NCBI GenBank assembly: GCA_013423385.1
Contig: BLZA01000017.1
Span: 930,001 to 994,000, forward strand
Direction: 5' to 3'
Length of the DNA stretch: 64,000 nucleotides
Source: Naganishia liquefaciens
Taxonomy: Eukaryota > Basidiomycota > Tremellomycetes > Filobasidiales > Filobasidiaceae
The notes under the pieces are model-generated. The model saw only the letters and a program-made list of their open reading frames with translations, did no database searches and was not told where the DNA came from. Below are positions 37,601-49,867 of this stretch, one piece after another. Each line of letters starts with the position of its first letter. Position 1 is the first letter of the stretch. The translations under genes and the position numbers were made by a program.

Positions 37601-40367
37601 CTCATGTCATATCACTCAAATGACGAGCAATATCATCCACTTAGCGATGGATCAAGCCACTGCGTACGAATGAAGTGATACCACAGGCCAAGCGGGAGTC
37701 CTTCGTGACGCAAGTCTTTTGGAACACTCACGAAATCTTGGCGGTCAATTCGGTCTTCTCGGAGCGTCTCACAAAGCGCCAGAAACATCACCACATCGTA
37801 CCACACATCGCCGATATCGTTCTTGAGTTCATCGCCAAATTCGAACCTTTCGTCGTTTATGGTGCACATCAATTATTCGGAAAGTACGAATTCGAAAAGG
37901 AGAAAACGAGCAATCCGGCTTTCCAGAAATTCGTAGATGTGAGTGTCATGTCTGGCATTCTACCCGCAGTAAGACTGAGCAATCCCGCTTGATAGGACAC
38001 TGAACGCGACCCCACCTCGCGAAAACTGGAGCTCAACGGTTATCTAACCAAACCAACCACTCGTCTCGCACGATATCCACTTCTGCTGAAAGAAATTATG
38101 AAGCATACTCCAGACGACAATCCCGACAAGGAAGATATCCCCAAAGCGACGGAGTTGATCAAGGACTTCCTGACGCGGGTCAACGAGGAAAGTGGAAAGT
38201 CGGAGAACATGTTCAATCTTGCACAATTGGATCAGCAACTTGTCTTCAGGCACGGCGAAAACTTTGTTAGTAGATCTCTAAAGTCTAGCGGGAATTACCT
38301 GAAACCGATGTCTTCCTTAGGATCTGCATTTACGTGATAAAAATCGGCAGCTTGTCTTCAAAGGCCCTCTCAAATGTCGAGGCGGTCCAAACGGTAACGG
38401 GGAGAATGCAGACCTCCTCGCATTCCTATTCGATCATGCTCTACTACTTGTGAAACCAAAATGGATCAATAAGCAACACGAGCAGTACAAAGTCTACCGC
38501 AAGGTACGCACAGCGGTCGACACAAGAATTCGGTGACTGATCTCTGCTCTGCGTAGCCGATCCCTCTCGAATTGATGATCGTGACTGCACCGGAAGAAGC
38601 TCGTATTGCAATGAAGACCGCCACGACCCGTGCAAAAATGGGATCATTGGCTCGGACCGCGAATGGGAAATCTGCCAAGGACGTCATTCACAAGCCAGAC
38701 TCAAAGCACGGCTTTAGCCTCACGATACAGCATCTTGGTCGGAAGGGCTATTATCTCACTCTTTGGGCTGCGTCGTTTGCCGCTAGGCAAAATTGGCTTG
38801 AGCATATTGACGAACAGCAACAGAATCTGAGGAACAGAAGTCGCATATTCGAAACGATGTCTTTGACAGACAGATTCTTCGTCGGATTGAACAAAGTGAA
38901 CTGTGCATCTCCATACGGTGCGCCAAGATCTTTCTTCATCAGCCGGTGACTGACCTGTTAAGCAGACGGAGGTAGACGAATGATATACGGGACGGATGAA
39001 GGCGTGTTCTTCAGCAACCTTCGAGATGAGCGCTTGCGCACTCCTGCCAAGGTGGTTGCCATACCCGATGTTACCCAAGTAGACGTGTTGGAGGAATTCC
39101 AGCTGCTCATCGTTCTTGCTGGTACGTCTCGGTCTGACAAACATTGGGCAGTTTCCGACTTGCATTTGCGAAACAGAACGAAGTGTCACAGCTTTCCCTC
39201 TTGAAGCTCTTGATCCAACTGATCCGACAGCGGCGCTGAAGCGCGGGAAGCGCTTGTCGTCGCACACATCCTTCTTCAAGAGCGGTATATGTTTGGGGCG
39301 GATGCTACTATGCATCGTCAAGTCGTCCTCGCTTTCATCTACGATCAAAGTTCTCGAGCCCATCGATATGACACAAAGGGGGAAGAAGCAGCCTACGCCA
39401 TTTAGAAAATTGCTCAACAACGGTAATGCTCACAACGAACCATTCAAGGTCATGAAGGTCAGATATGGCGTCATACTGTTCATTATGTGTCGTACTGACG
39501 TAAACCCATCTTAGGAATTTTATATACCAACGGAAAGTTCGAGCCTCATGATGCTGAAGACAAAGTTGTGTGTCGCTACTACGCGAGGTTTCGAAGTCAT
39601 CGATCTAGAGGCAAGTCAAAGTCCCTTGCTCAGCGCATGCTCGGCATTGTCACTGACAGATCCCTTGCAGACTCTTGATACCCAAGGACTCCTCGACCCC
39701 TCGGACAGCAGTCTGGATTTTGTTGCCAGACGCGAAAATGTGCGACCTGTCAGCATTTACAGAATCGAAGAATTTTTCCTGCTTTGTTATGCCGGTATGT
39801 TCCACATCATTATGCTGCAACGCGTTGGCGCTGACTTTGCCTCAGAATTTGCCTTCTATGTCAATAAGACAGGCTGGCGCGCACGCCCTCGTTGGGCCAT
39901 TCAGTGGGAGGGTGTGCCCACCTCGTTTGGTAAGCTTAGCGTGTCCTTGTCCGTCTTACTGCTCACTGAACTTACATTTCGTAGCCCTGCATTATCCCTA
40001 CATTTTGGCCTTTGAGGCCACTTTTGTGGAAGTTCGTCACGTTGAGACGGGCCACTTGGTTCAAATAATTCCCGGCAATCAAATTCGGTGTCTCTTTGCT
40101 GATTCTCCGCCATCCCAAATACACACGCCTCAAGGGCCACTCATTCCGTACCGGAACGTACCCGGTGGTCCTGCAGGATTCCCAGGACCTTATGGTCCTC
40201 ATCAGCCAGGATATGGGCCACCGCGTCCACCTGGTCCTCCACCACCTAGAATCCGAAACCAGATCATCTTTGTCTCGGATGAAGGAAATGTTCAGGTGGT
40301 AAGACTAGCCCCGCCCGGGCCTACGCCACATCGCACTGGGCAATATGGAAGTGTAAGCCGGAGATGA
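34608..40367 (+). CDS. Rho guanine-nucleotide exchange factor, DEP-like/DH/PH/CNH (Rom1/Rom2 type)
   Basis: Predicted activator of Rho1 in the cell-wall integrity pathway. A long Ser/Pro/Gly-rich disordered N terminus is followed by a DEP-like domain (about 36640-36950, LLSRVAETFRQHIPL to TYGGYRFKDD). A short Cys motif follows, CYSPTCSKEKLCYSPSC, seen in fungal Rom proteins. Next come the DH domain (AINELIYTERDFVRDMEYL, then ARYPLLLKEIMKHT), a PH domain (LLAFLFDHALLLVKPK to LTLWAASFAARQNWLEHI) and a C-terminal CNH domain (GGRRMIYGTDEGVFFSN to NQIIFVSDEGNVQVV). A Pro/Gly-rich loop interrupts the last CNH strands. About ten short introns are present. It lies tail-to-tail with the orphan membrane protein gene. 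Confidence 0.92.
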
Positions 40368-40514
40368 CCTATACACAGTCATTCGATATAGCATCAAGGT
40401 TGTACGTCATACGGTTTTGTACGAGGCATTTGCATATATGGATCATTGTGGGTTTGGTATGGTGATATGCCTTTCGAATGACATCTCGCATCATTATCAG
40501 CATCTTTGTCAACA

Positions 40515-41427
40515 TCAGAGTCCGAATCGCCACTGATCATATGGGACTCTCCGAGCGGGAGCTGTTGCTTCTTGGCTGTTTAGACGAGGTTCCGGAAGGG
40601 CAACCGTTACAGGAGGCTTGACATTCCCCATGGAATCAGCGCGCATTGCTAGTTGTCGCTGATTATCTATGTACAGCGGGCGCGCGGCAGTAGTCAGATT
40701 GGGAGGTGAGGACTGCAGGGATGGCAACATCGGTGGAGGCGAAGACCGCTGCATGAATTTAGCGAACGATGATGAGGAGTCCGTCGGCGAGGAAAGTGTA
40801 TCGTCCTGTTGCACTTCAGTCATGCCGCTTTCTCGGGATTGGAAGGGGTGGCCTTTTTCACATGCATGGAATGCATTGATTTTGTCCAGGCCAGTCGCAC
40901 GCCAGGCAGCGCTCTTGGCTTTGACACATGATCGAAGGGAGTAGGCTGAAGGGCTACATTTCCATTCTGAACAGCTAATCCCGTCAATGTGGGTGAATCT
41001 GGAGAAGCGACCTGCTCCGCATCGCCACTTTCCTTTCGTTGGCCCTTTCCCTGTCTCGAACGGCGATGATACAATAACGCGAACACTGACAACAAAAGGC
41101 ATAGGGTGAAGCCTGAGATAAGACAACAGGCAACTAGATCAGCAGATGCCCGTCGCAGGCACCTCGATTCCACTCACTTCCCAGCACCAAAGCGAGCACA
41201 GCTACTTTGTCTTCGTATTGCCATCGGAGAGCCGTTATGTCATCTGTTCCAGCGGTAGAGCCGAACGTCGTCGTTTCGTTGTGCAGTGTACTCACGCCTG
41301 GCAAAAAGCCATGGTATTGTTCAATATGATCCGGATCAAACAGCTTCGAAAAGATGTCTTCCACCATATCGGTAGAATCGTTAGATTCGTCGTAATCAAG
41401 GTCGTCCGGTTTGATAGCAAGCGACAT
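40515..41427 (-). CDS. Orphan single-pass membrane protein
   Basis: I do not recognise this family. Joining exons through GTGAGT...CAG (about 41111-41174) creates a membrane helix, KVAVLALVLGSFTLCLLLSVFALLYHRRSR, followed by basic stop-transfer residues. A second 56-bp intron (GTGAAA donor, CAACAG acceptor, about 40765-40830) joins SMHSMH to DDTLSSPTD. The N-terminal part (about 80 residues) is acidic, has one Asn-Glu-Thr glycosylation sequon and no obvious signal peptide. The C-terminal tail is Ser/Pro-rich and ends in VPYDQWRFGL. The helix plus basic border and disordered tail resemble Skg6/Axl2-like or receptor-like fungal membrane proteins in layout only. Confidence 0.6.
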
Positions 41428-41937
41428 TACGATTCGTCGTTATGGAATTTCCAGGAACTTTCGCTGATGTCGAGGTGGAATAGAAGCTTATCGAGACACA
41501 GGGTTCTCGTTCGAGCTATGGAAAGGCGTGGGGGATTGAAGTCAAGAAACCGAATATTGTTGCTCTAAATAGTATAAGCTGAAGCGTAATGTGAGGAGGA
41601 AATATATCGATACGATTGAGCACTACTATGTTCAACGCTTCGGAAACCAGTCACGCACAAACGGGGTTCTATTCAAAGGTAGATAGAGAGAGGATGACAG
41701 TTAGCGATACCTTGCGTATATACGAAAGGATGTCATCGATATCTGCAATTTACACGTTTCAACCCTCCGTATGGGTCCTTGTTAGCTAGCAGTAGCGGCA
41801 AGGCATCTTTTCGAGTCCAGCGAAGTTCAACTGGACGGCGGTGATACGTGTAGGAGGAGAGTTTTTACTCGCGACATTAACATCTGACGCCCATATTATA
41901 TGCCAGACTACCGTACTGTACAAAAAGAGACACGGAA
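41428..41937. other. Spacer between orphan membrane protein and permease
   Basis: 510 bp holding the promoter of the orphan gene and the 3' end of the permease gene. I see no gene or repeat in it. Confidence 0.5.
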
Positions 41938-43934
41938 TCACTCCGCCTTGGGGTGCTTTTCAAACGATTGCACGACTGTCCCATCAGAAAGTTCACCTCG
42001 CACGGGCACGAGGACGTAGCCTCCATACTTCGGCAGAGCCCAGAATCGAACTAGCCAGTACAGCCCTCCAGCAGCGAAGATACCAAATGATACCGCCGGT
42101 GCGATGGCGTAAAACATTCCCCCTACGTATACTGCCTCACTCGGCTATATGGACAGAAAAGATCAGTAGCGAGTAAAGGAGGGAAACGCCAGAGCACATA
42201 CCTTGTTGGGAGGGATCCAAGGCACGACAACAAGGAAAAAGGAGACCAGAATAAAGAACAAAGTCACAGGCAGGGACGCCCTGAACGGCGGAGCCCAAGC
42301 CTGTGCCCATTCTGGTCGAAATTTGATGGGAATGTATGTCACCATCAAGCCGAACGATACTGCTGCGTTGACGACATTAAACGGGTATGATGACAGATTG
42401 AGTACGAAATTGTATGCCTAACATTTGATCGGGTCATCAGCTTACGCTGCAAGCAGACCGCAAATAACCAGAACTCACGTCTCCAGCTGGAGGAGCCAGA
42501 AGGATGATTAATGTGACAATGACGTGCCAGGTCAATCCAGCCAAGGGAGCCTTGAAGGGGCGGTTCGACGCGAGTATTTTCGAGAACGGAACAAGCCCAT
42601 CTCTTCCAAGCGCCTGATTGAGTCGTCCTTGTGAGAAAACCACCGAGAAGACATTCGCTACCGCAGACAATGCGACAAAAACACTGAGAGCTCTGGCTGC
42701 GGAGTCTCCAAACATATTTTGGAAGAAGAGAGCGGCAATAATTTGCGTGCTACCCAAGATATCTTCCCTCGACACGGCAGCAAAGTAAGCAATCTTTTCG
42801 ACGGTCAGCGTAGAATCAAGAGAACATCTTCGTGAAACCGTCGAACTTACTTGGACCAACAGATACAAAATAGTGATCAAGATAATAGCCAGGGGTCCAG
42901 CGATCTTGATGGTCCGGACCGGTGATCTGACTTCGCCCATCGAATAGTATGCGTTAGAGTAGCCGACATAACTCCATCCGGCCTGAGCAGGAATGAAGTT
43001 AGTGCCAAGCAGAACAGCAGCCAACGCAACAAGGCTTACGTTGTAGATACATGACGCAATACCGAACATGTCGTTCCTCGATCCTTCGAAGGCGTTCGCA
43101 AAGTTGTTCGGAACCTCGACCTTGGTTCGTCCAGCCAAAGCACCGAAACCCGCGAAACTGATAAGCAACATGATGACGATCTTAAAAACTCCCATGACGC
43201 TAAAGTTTCGAATGTCATCAGCACCCGTCTCGACTTTAATAAAACCTCAAAACGGGGCAAGAGAAGAGACTCACTTGAGGAAGCGCAGACCCCACTTCAG
43301 CAATGAACCGTGAATCAAAAGAGCGGACACCAAGACGGCCACTCCGATCCCCCTGGACGCCCATTCGTTGTCAATGATTCCTCCGGCTCGCAAGAAGTAT
43401 CGGCCAGCCGTGTACGCATTTCCCGCCGCTTGACCCAGTAACAATGCCTGGGCACCGAACATGCAACCGACGAGGAACTTGGGTTTTCGGTAAACGTGTT
43501 GGAGATAGTTGAGCTCGCCGCCGTTTCTCGGGATGGCTGTCGCGAATTCCGCGTAGACAGCATAGCCTGCACCTGCGATGATACCGCCGAGAACCCAGTA
43601 TCTGGTGAAAATGCCACTCAGTATTCAGGAGGTGTAGACAGACGCGAAGGCGAAGGTGTACTTACATCAGACTCATCCCTACCGATCCACTTTGCGCCAA
43701 AATTGTTGAAGTCGTCGCAAACACACCCGTACCGACCATTCGGTTGATCATCAAGAAGGTTACACTGGTCAGACCAAGCTGCCTGCCTTGTGGCAAGTCC
43801 GATTCTGCGACCGATGCGACTTCGGCTTCCACATCCCCCGGTGAGATATCCTGGCTCTTGACAATTTGAGAAGTCTTTTCATCACTCTCGCTGGCACTGA
43901 TGCTAGGAGAGCGTTGTGGTAAAGTGCTGGCCAT
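41938..43934 (-). CDS. MUP1-like methionine/amino-acid permease
   Basis: Plasma-membrane amino-acid transporter of the APC superfamily, close to high-affinity methionine permease Mup1. After a hydrophilic N terminus, the order of conserved pieces follows Mup1: FLMINRMVGTGVFATTSTIL, YAEFATAIPRNGGELNYLQH, RKPKFLVGCMFGAQALLLGQ, GWSYVGYSNAYYSMGEV, SPVRTIKIAGPLAIILITIL, IAYFAAVSREDI, VFSQGRLNQALGRDGLVPFS and LAPPAGDAYNFVLNLSSYP. About twelve membrane helices are expected. At least five short introns are present. The C-terminal tail ends in SFEKHPKAE. Substrate is inferred from family resemblance; other small neutral amino acids or cysteine are possible. Confidence 0.9.
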
Positions 43935-45047
43935 AGCGACAGTCGTGGAATGTATTGATAAATAGTTGCCACGGGAAGTACTTTTATGTGGATGAATGAC
44001 TTCTAGTTATAATCGAAAATGATCCTCGTGCGCGGTCGAGAATGTCTAACACGCTAGGAGAGTCTGGGTATTGAAGCATCCCTGCAGCTGGTACGGTGGA
44101 CTACGGATGAGCGACCGATCGTCAAGTCGCTTGGAAGACTATCCCAAAGCACGCAATCGATGGTGTTGATCCCAACTTTTTTTTCAAGAGGCGAGAGTGT
44201 TCCTGTTGATGGTGTATTCCCTTGGCGAAGTCTTGACATGTTCGACATATGAGACATTTATTTCCACAAGCGCACAGACCTCCACAGAGACCAGCAAGAT
44301 TGCTCTGCGGTGCAGTCGGCTAGAAAGAACGTAGACTCCGGCTTAAGTGGCCAGACAAATGCTTTTTTTCACAGACTTCGATGACATCGCCGAGGCGAAT
44401 ATGGCAAAACCGGACGTGTCTAGTGACTTTTTGGTGCTATTTTGCCGAATCCTTGAAGCAGGAGTATACAGGGGACGTTTTAAGCAGAGTACGGTAAATT
44501 GCCATTCCGCCCAGCACGGAAATCCCCATGGCCGCGTTGACGCCTTACCTGCAGTATAGCGCCATACGTGAGTGAAAGAACGTCGAGACTGCGGTCGACC
44601 GTCATACCCGACTATGTGAGCCGTCCGAAATATGACGATTAGCTCGCCGATCATGACGACCACGACGATCATGTCCCGTATGGTTCCAGGTAGTGCGACA
44701 CAAGAGCTGCAGCGATGCCTATGTCTGCTTCTGAATCTGCTCGGTGTCGAACCCAGACGGGATCATATCTATCGCTTTCGGATGAATGATGCTTGTCCCC
44801 TGTCGTACGCTGATGTGCGTGTTGAAGATGATTGTGCACGATTAAGCATTATCGCTTGATACCCTCGGGGATCAGTAATCTTAGCTGGACCTTGCGGGAA
44901 TGGATAGCTATAAGACTGATCCCTCCAGTATTCGACATCGTGAATGCGTAAGTTAAACAGACTAGATCGGCAGGTTTTCAAGTCAACAATCATCGTGTTC
45001 ACATCCGCGATCCGCGGGTTTGTCTTCTTGATATAATCGGACCCAAG
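43935..45047. other. Spacer with a possible unannotated membrane-protein gene
   Basis: 1.1 kb between two minus-strand transporter genes. The permease promoter should lie in the first few hundred bases. On the minus strand an open frame at 44343-44672 and its upstream continuation contain a hydrophobic run, MIVVVVMIGELIVIF, and another frame encodes NAAMGISVLGGMAIYRTLL near 44480-44540. Splice-like signals lie between them. This could be a small multi-exon membrane protein or chance; I could not assemble a convincing gene. Confidence 0.3.
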
Positions 45048-47102
45048 CTAACATTTCCGCCATAAGTGCCTGTCAATGCTCAGGCGCACACTGATGACCA
45101 GAAAAATTGCAACTCCGGTACATCCGCCGACCAGATACTATTGCACCCAGAAGCTTTCTTCAGCTGTGCGACGGTACAAGCTCGAGATTAGACTCACCAT
45201 TGCGGGTCGATACGGCCCGGCCCCCTGATCCGCTCCACCGAAAGCATCAAGTAAGGCTCCAGCACTGATAGGTCCAGCGAGGTAACCGAAACTGCCGCTG
45301 ACTTCCAGCCAGCTGATTCCGGCGTTAACTCGATGGCTACCCAAAATCTGACTGACAATGGCGGATTGAAGAGCGAAGAATCCTCCAGATCCCACGCCGC
45401 ATATGAAGACAAAACTGGATGCTCTCTCGAAATTGAGCCATGGTAGATTCAGCCATTCCAAGCCGCGACTCACAATATGATCAAACCAGGACTTGTAGCA
45501 TACGGCCAAATACATATGCAGCTCAGTGCGATAGAAGCCATACTGAGAATCCAAGCATTCAAGTTCTGACAGCGGAAAGGCGGTAATAATCAGCATGTGA
45601 TGTGAGCAGGGCATTAGGGCGACGCACTCCGACAGCATAATCGGCCAAGAAACCAAAGGCCAAACGTCCAACTGCAGAGGCGATGTTGAAGAGTGCTGAG
45701 TACAAGGCCCCCTGAGACGCAGAGAGACCAATGGAGCTTGCTGCGGAAGTGACAAACGAAGGAGCGGGTTAGCTGGACAGACCAACCATGAGCTATGCGA
45801 TAACGCACCATATTGCGAGATGAACTAAAAACGGAAAAGTGAGGGATCAGCCTGGGACAGGCGATCAAGCCAAGCTGTTTTACCTACATATGGCGGGATC
45901 AAGAAAGGATACGAAGCGATCAACCAGGCGGCCAAAACTCTAGTATATTTCGTCGAACGGAAGATACTCTTCTCCGGCGTCTCTGCCTGTGCGGTGGTTT
46001 CGGGATCTCTGGCTACTTCAGTCGGAGTCGCTCGAGCTGGCCTAGTGTATCCTGGTCTCAGTGTCCAGGCAGCGGGCTACGGCGTGGCTCAAATTGAGAT
46101 TGGCTCGGTATCCAGTACGGAGGCTTGCCTCACCACGCATAATATAAGGGTCATCAAGCCCACGAATCGGTATGTCCATGGCAAGCCCCAGGCTTCAATC
46201 ATCTTCTCGATGGCCTATATTCGCATTGTAAAGTGCGGTTCTCGCTGCGGATACCAATCAAGACTCACGATGGCCCACACGGCACCGCCTACACCTCCGC
46301 CGCACGACGTGATCCCAGCAGTCAACCCTCGTTTCTTCATGAACCATTGTGTCGGCAAGGTATATGCGGTCTGCACCAAGTAAGTAGTCATTCAAGCAAA
46401 GCCAATCCTCTCTCGACTCACCAGAAAGACTACCGCGCCCGAGAGGCCAAAGACAAAGCCTTGCAGGAAGATCATTCCGCCTACGCTCTTGGTCGCGAAT
46501 CCGCTCAAGAAGAGGCTGACGGCCATTCCGATGACGCCAATGAGGGCCGTCATACGATGTGACAGGCGTTTCAACATCCATGATGCCTGGAAAGGGGACC
46601 GAACGTCAGCAGTGTCGAGCGATGCGAGGAAGAACGAAGCGACACCCACCAGCAGACAGCCGGGACCGATCCAGAATGCTGAGAGACCGCCTATCACGCT
46701 CAAAATCCTTGATTTAGCCAAGCCCTGCTTGTAGAGCGCATCTTGAACGACACCCCATGCGTAGAAGACGCCCAGAAACTGAAAGCATAAAATGAATGCA
46801 CCTGGGGTTGGGGTCAGCAACGCTGCTAAGCGGTTTGGCATCCACCTACAAAACACGACAACCCAGCCGAAACCGCCCTCTGGATAGTCCGTATACTCCT
46901 TCCTCGTGGACACTGTTGGTGGCTCTTCGATCTCAAGTGCTTCTGCTGTCCAGTCCTCCCGAGCGGAATCGGCGCGGCCATTCTGGTACGACAGGGTTGG
47001 CGCGGGAGAGGCGGCTACCGAAGGTCGCCTTATGCTCTTCCCGCTTGGTGATTGGAGACCAGTGGTACGCGCGGCGAGTTTATCAACGTCTCTGTCGTCC
47101 AT
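45048..47102 (-). CDS. MFS transporter, monocarboxylate transporter (MCT/Mch) type
   Basis: Predicted proton-coupled carrier of the major facilitator superfamily. The hydrophilic N terminus (about 90 residues) leads into YPEGGFGWVVVF, the MCT-family start of helix 1 (usually D-G-G-WGW), then AFILCFQFLGVFYAWGVVQ, WMLKRLSHRMTALIGVIGM, SGFATKSVGGMIFLQGFVFGL and TQWFMKKRGLTAGITSCGGGVGG. After a cytosolic loop rich in Thr/Ala, the second half includes LSASQGALYSALFNIASAVGRLAFGFLADY and FGYLAGPISAGALLDAFGG. A last intron with a GTGAGT donor joins PAM to YLVGGCTGVAIFLVISVRL, the final helix, ending at 45048. About eight introns. Substrate unknown. Confidence 0.82.
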
Positions 47103-47579
47103 TTCGGGCCCGTTCGACTTTAGTTGTGGAGAGGTTCGCCGGGGAAGTTATCGAAGTTGCCTTGTATTCGCCTTTAACGCGGCGGAATATCTATGAGCCT
47201 ATGTGGTCGCTCTGCTTCGCCATGTACGATACGATACACTCTTGTCTTCTTTGGGCGACCTGGTCCGAGTCATCGTGGACCGCCCGGCAACTATGGAAAA
47301 GTCCGAATCATGTCCTCGAATCCAGCCCACGACACATCCAAGCGCTCGGAAGTCAGAGTCATGAGGCAACCCCGTGGGGTATAGCGGCGAGAGTTTCCAA
47401 CGGCGATCGCGGCCCGGGTCCGTGTGCTCGATTGCTGGCTGCCCAACTCTGGCAAGTCGACAGGCAGTCGCGCCGAGTTCCGTGGATCCTGGCCTCATGG
47501 CCACGACAATTCAAGGGACCGTTGCTATATCCACCTTTGCAACTCTGTTTCCAGTCTTCGTTTACTCCGCGAGGACAAA
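47103..47579. promoter_or_regulatory. Divergent promoter of MCT-type transporter and ERG9
   Basis: 477 bp between two start codons. It contains GTGGGGTA at 47374-47381, inside the imperfect inverted repeat ACCCC-GT-GGGGT, which resembles the sterol response element core (GTGGGGTGAT). It also holds a TCGTATCGTA stretch on the minus strand near 47224-47236. Both are motif resemblances only. Confidence 0.35.
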
Positions 47580-49603
47580 ATGGGCATCCTAGATTACGTT
47601 CTCTTGGGTGAGTCCTCGAGGTGCATTCGCGCGATAGGCGTTCGGTACCGCGTTGCATGATAACGGATTCAGAGACGGATGGAACGGGCCGAAACCGAGA
47701 ACACGATGACATACAGCATAGGGAACTGACAATCTGCTTCCTCTGTGTGCCCTTCCATAGCTTTCACACACCCGGTGAGTCGATCCTAGCGACAACACCA
47801 TGTATCGCGTTTCTGATGCGCGTTTTCACGCCATGTTCCTTCCTAGACCGAGTTCCGGGCACTTGCTTCGTACTCGGTTTGGCACGATCCCAAGCGCGAC
47901 ATTACCGATCCCAAGGAACACGTCACCTCAGGATGGGATCGTGAGGCGATGCGCGAATGCTGGGGATGGCTGGACAAGACGAGTCGAAGTTTCAGCATGG
48001 TTATCAAGGAATTGGACGGAGATTTGGCTCGAGTCGTGAGTGGCTGTTCCGCGGGGTCATTGCTTCGCTTACATCCTAGCGCTCTAGGTGTGCATCTTCT
48101 ACCTCGTTCTTCGAGGATTGGACACCGTCGAGGACGATATGACCATCCCCAACTCGATCAAGCTGCCCTTGCTCAAGGACTTTTACAACAAGCTGGACGA
48201 GCCCGGATGGAATTTCGACGGAAACGGACCCAACGAGAAGGATCGAGGATTGATGGTCAGATTTCAGGTCGTGATCGAAGAATTCCAAAGGCTGGACAAG
48301 TCGTAAGTCTACCGTACGAGAAAGGTATTTTTCGGTCGACCCCTCATATCGTTCTCTAGTTACCAAGAGGTCATCCGTTCAGTCTGCCAGAAGATGGGAC
48401 ATGGCATGGCGCAATACGCCGCTCTTGCCACCCCAGAGGCACCCGTCGCCGAAGTCAACTCGATCGAGGACTACGATCTGTACTGCCACTACGTTGCCGG
48501 CCTCGTCGGTGAAGGACTGAGCGGTCTCTTCTCCGCGTCGGGCAAGGAGCGTTCGTTCATCAAGGATCAGCTCACGCTCTCCAACCACATGGGTCTTTTG
48601 CTGCAGAAGACCAACATTCTTCGCGACTTTAGGGAAGACGTGGATGAAGGCCGTGGCTTCTGGCCGCGTGCCATCTGGGGAAAGTACGGTTTCGACAAGA
48701 TGGGCGACCTGAGGGATGAATCGCGTGAAAAGGAGGCGCTCTGGGCTTTGAGCGAGATGACGCTGGATGCTTTGAGACATGCGACGCCCGCGCTGGATTA
48801 TCTGTCGCTTCTCAAGTGTCAGAGCGTGTTCAACTTTGTGGCTATCCCGGCCGTTATGGCACTGGCTACGCTGGAGCGGTGCTTTATGAATCCGGACGTG
48901 CTGAAGAAGAATGTCAAGATCAGAAAAGGAGAGGCAATCAAGGTACGTTGATTGTAAACGCGTCTTCCTGAAGTCGAGCTGAATGACACCCATTCTACAG
49001 CTTATGAATGTTGCAGTCAACCCGCGGGACGTAGCATACTGCTTTGTCAGCTACGCAAAAAAGATCCATGCCAAGGTCTCTGTCCACGACCCCAACTTTG
49101 TGAAGCTAAGCATCGCCTGCGGAAAGGTAAGCTACCGTCCCCCCACCCACTTGTTCATCCACTCACTGGAACCATCATTCGTGCAGATCGAACAATGGGC
49201 CGAACACCACTATCCATCTTTCGTCATCATTAGCGCTGCGTCTGGCGGTGGTGCCTCATCCAGCGTCAACGTTGAAGGTGGGGATGCTCGTGCCAGACTG
49301 TACGCTCAGATCGTCGAGCAGGAAAAGGCCAAAGCGGCGCAAAGGCGAAAGGACGAAATCCTCGAAAACCTGCGGTCCAAGGGACTTCTCAAGCCGAGAT
49401 ATGCTCCAGACGGAACGGAGATCACATATACGGAGGCTGAAAAGGCAATCATTGCAGCGCAGCAGCCGAATCAAGGCATCCCGATCAAGATGATCATCGG
49501 TATTACGGGTATGCTCTTGCTGGTTTTCGGTATCACTGCTGCCTTCCTCGTCATCGGTGTCAAGTATTATGCTGTTCCGAGTCTTCATGTGCCCGAAGAG
49601 TAG
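47580..49603 (+). CDS. ERG9: Squalene synthase (farnesyl-diphosphate farnesyltransferase)
   Basis: Condenses two farnesyl diphosphates to squalene with NADPH, the committed step to ergosterol, on the ER membrane. The first exon (47580-47607, 28 nt) joins a 14-nt micro-exon (47761-47774) and exon 3 starting at 47847, giving [20 protein letters not shown]. Diagnostic motifs follow: [16 protein letters not shown], the first Asp-rich motif [26 protein letters not shown], and the second Asp-rich motif [29 protein letters not shown] precedes the C-terminal part. A long charged linker leads to the C-terminal anchor, [22 protein letters not shown]. Five or more introns are present. It is divergent from the MFS transporter and converges on the Edc4-like gene. 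Confidence 0.97.
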
Positions 49604-49867
49604 TTGTATTTTGTGACTCGATGTAATTCACTCATGCTCGCTATCCCATGCATTCATTACCGGTGCGACGGTGTGGCATTCGCAAACCCTTTGCGTCGAA
49701 CAGGTCAACTCCCGCTAACAATGGACAATGCTATGCAATGCAAGGGAGAATACAGCGTTCTACTATTTATTGCTTTTATAAATGGCGGCTTCTGGGGTGC
49801 GACCGACTCCACACCTGTCCTTACTCTATTAATCAACGCGGGCTCTGCGCGAACATTACAGTTATAA

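Noticed and set aside
41250-41310. GTGAGTAC donor and AACAG acceptor 52 bp apart in the orphan membrane gene
   Set aside because: Removing this stretch shifts the frame to an immediate stop, whereas reading through keeps the frame to the membrane helix.
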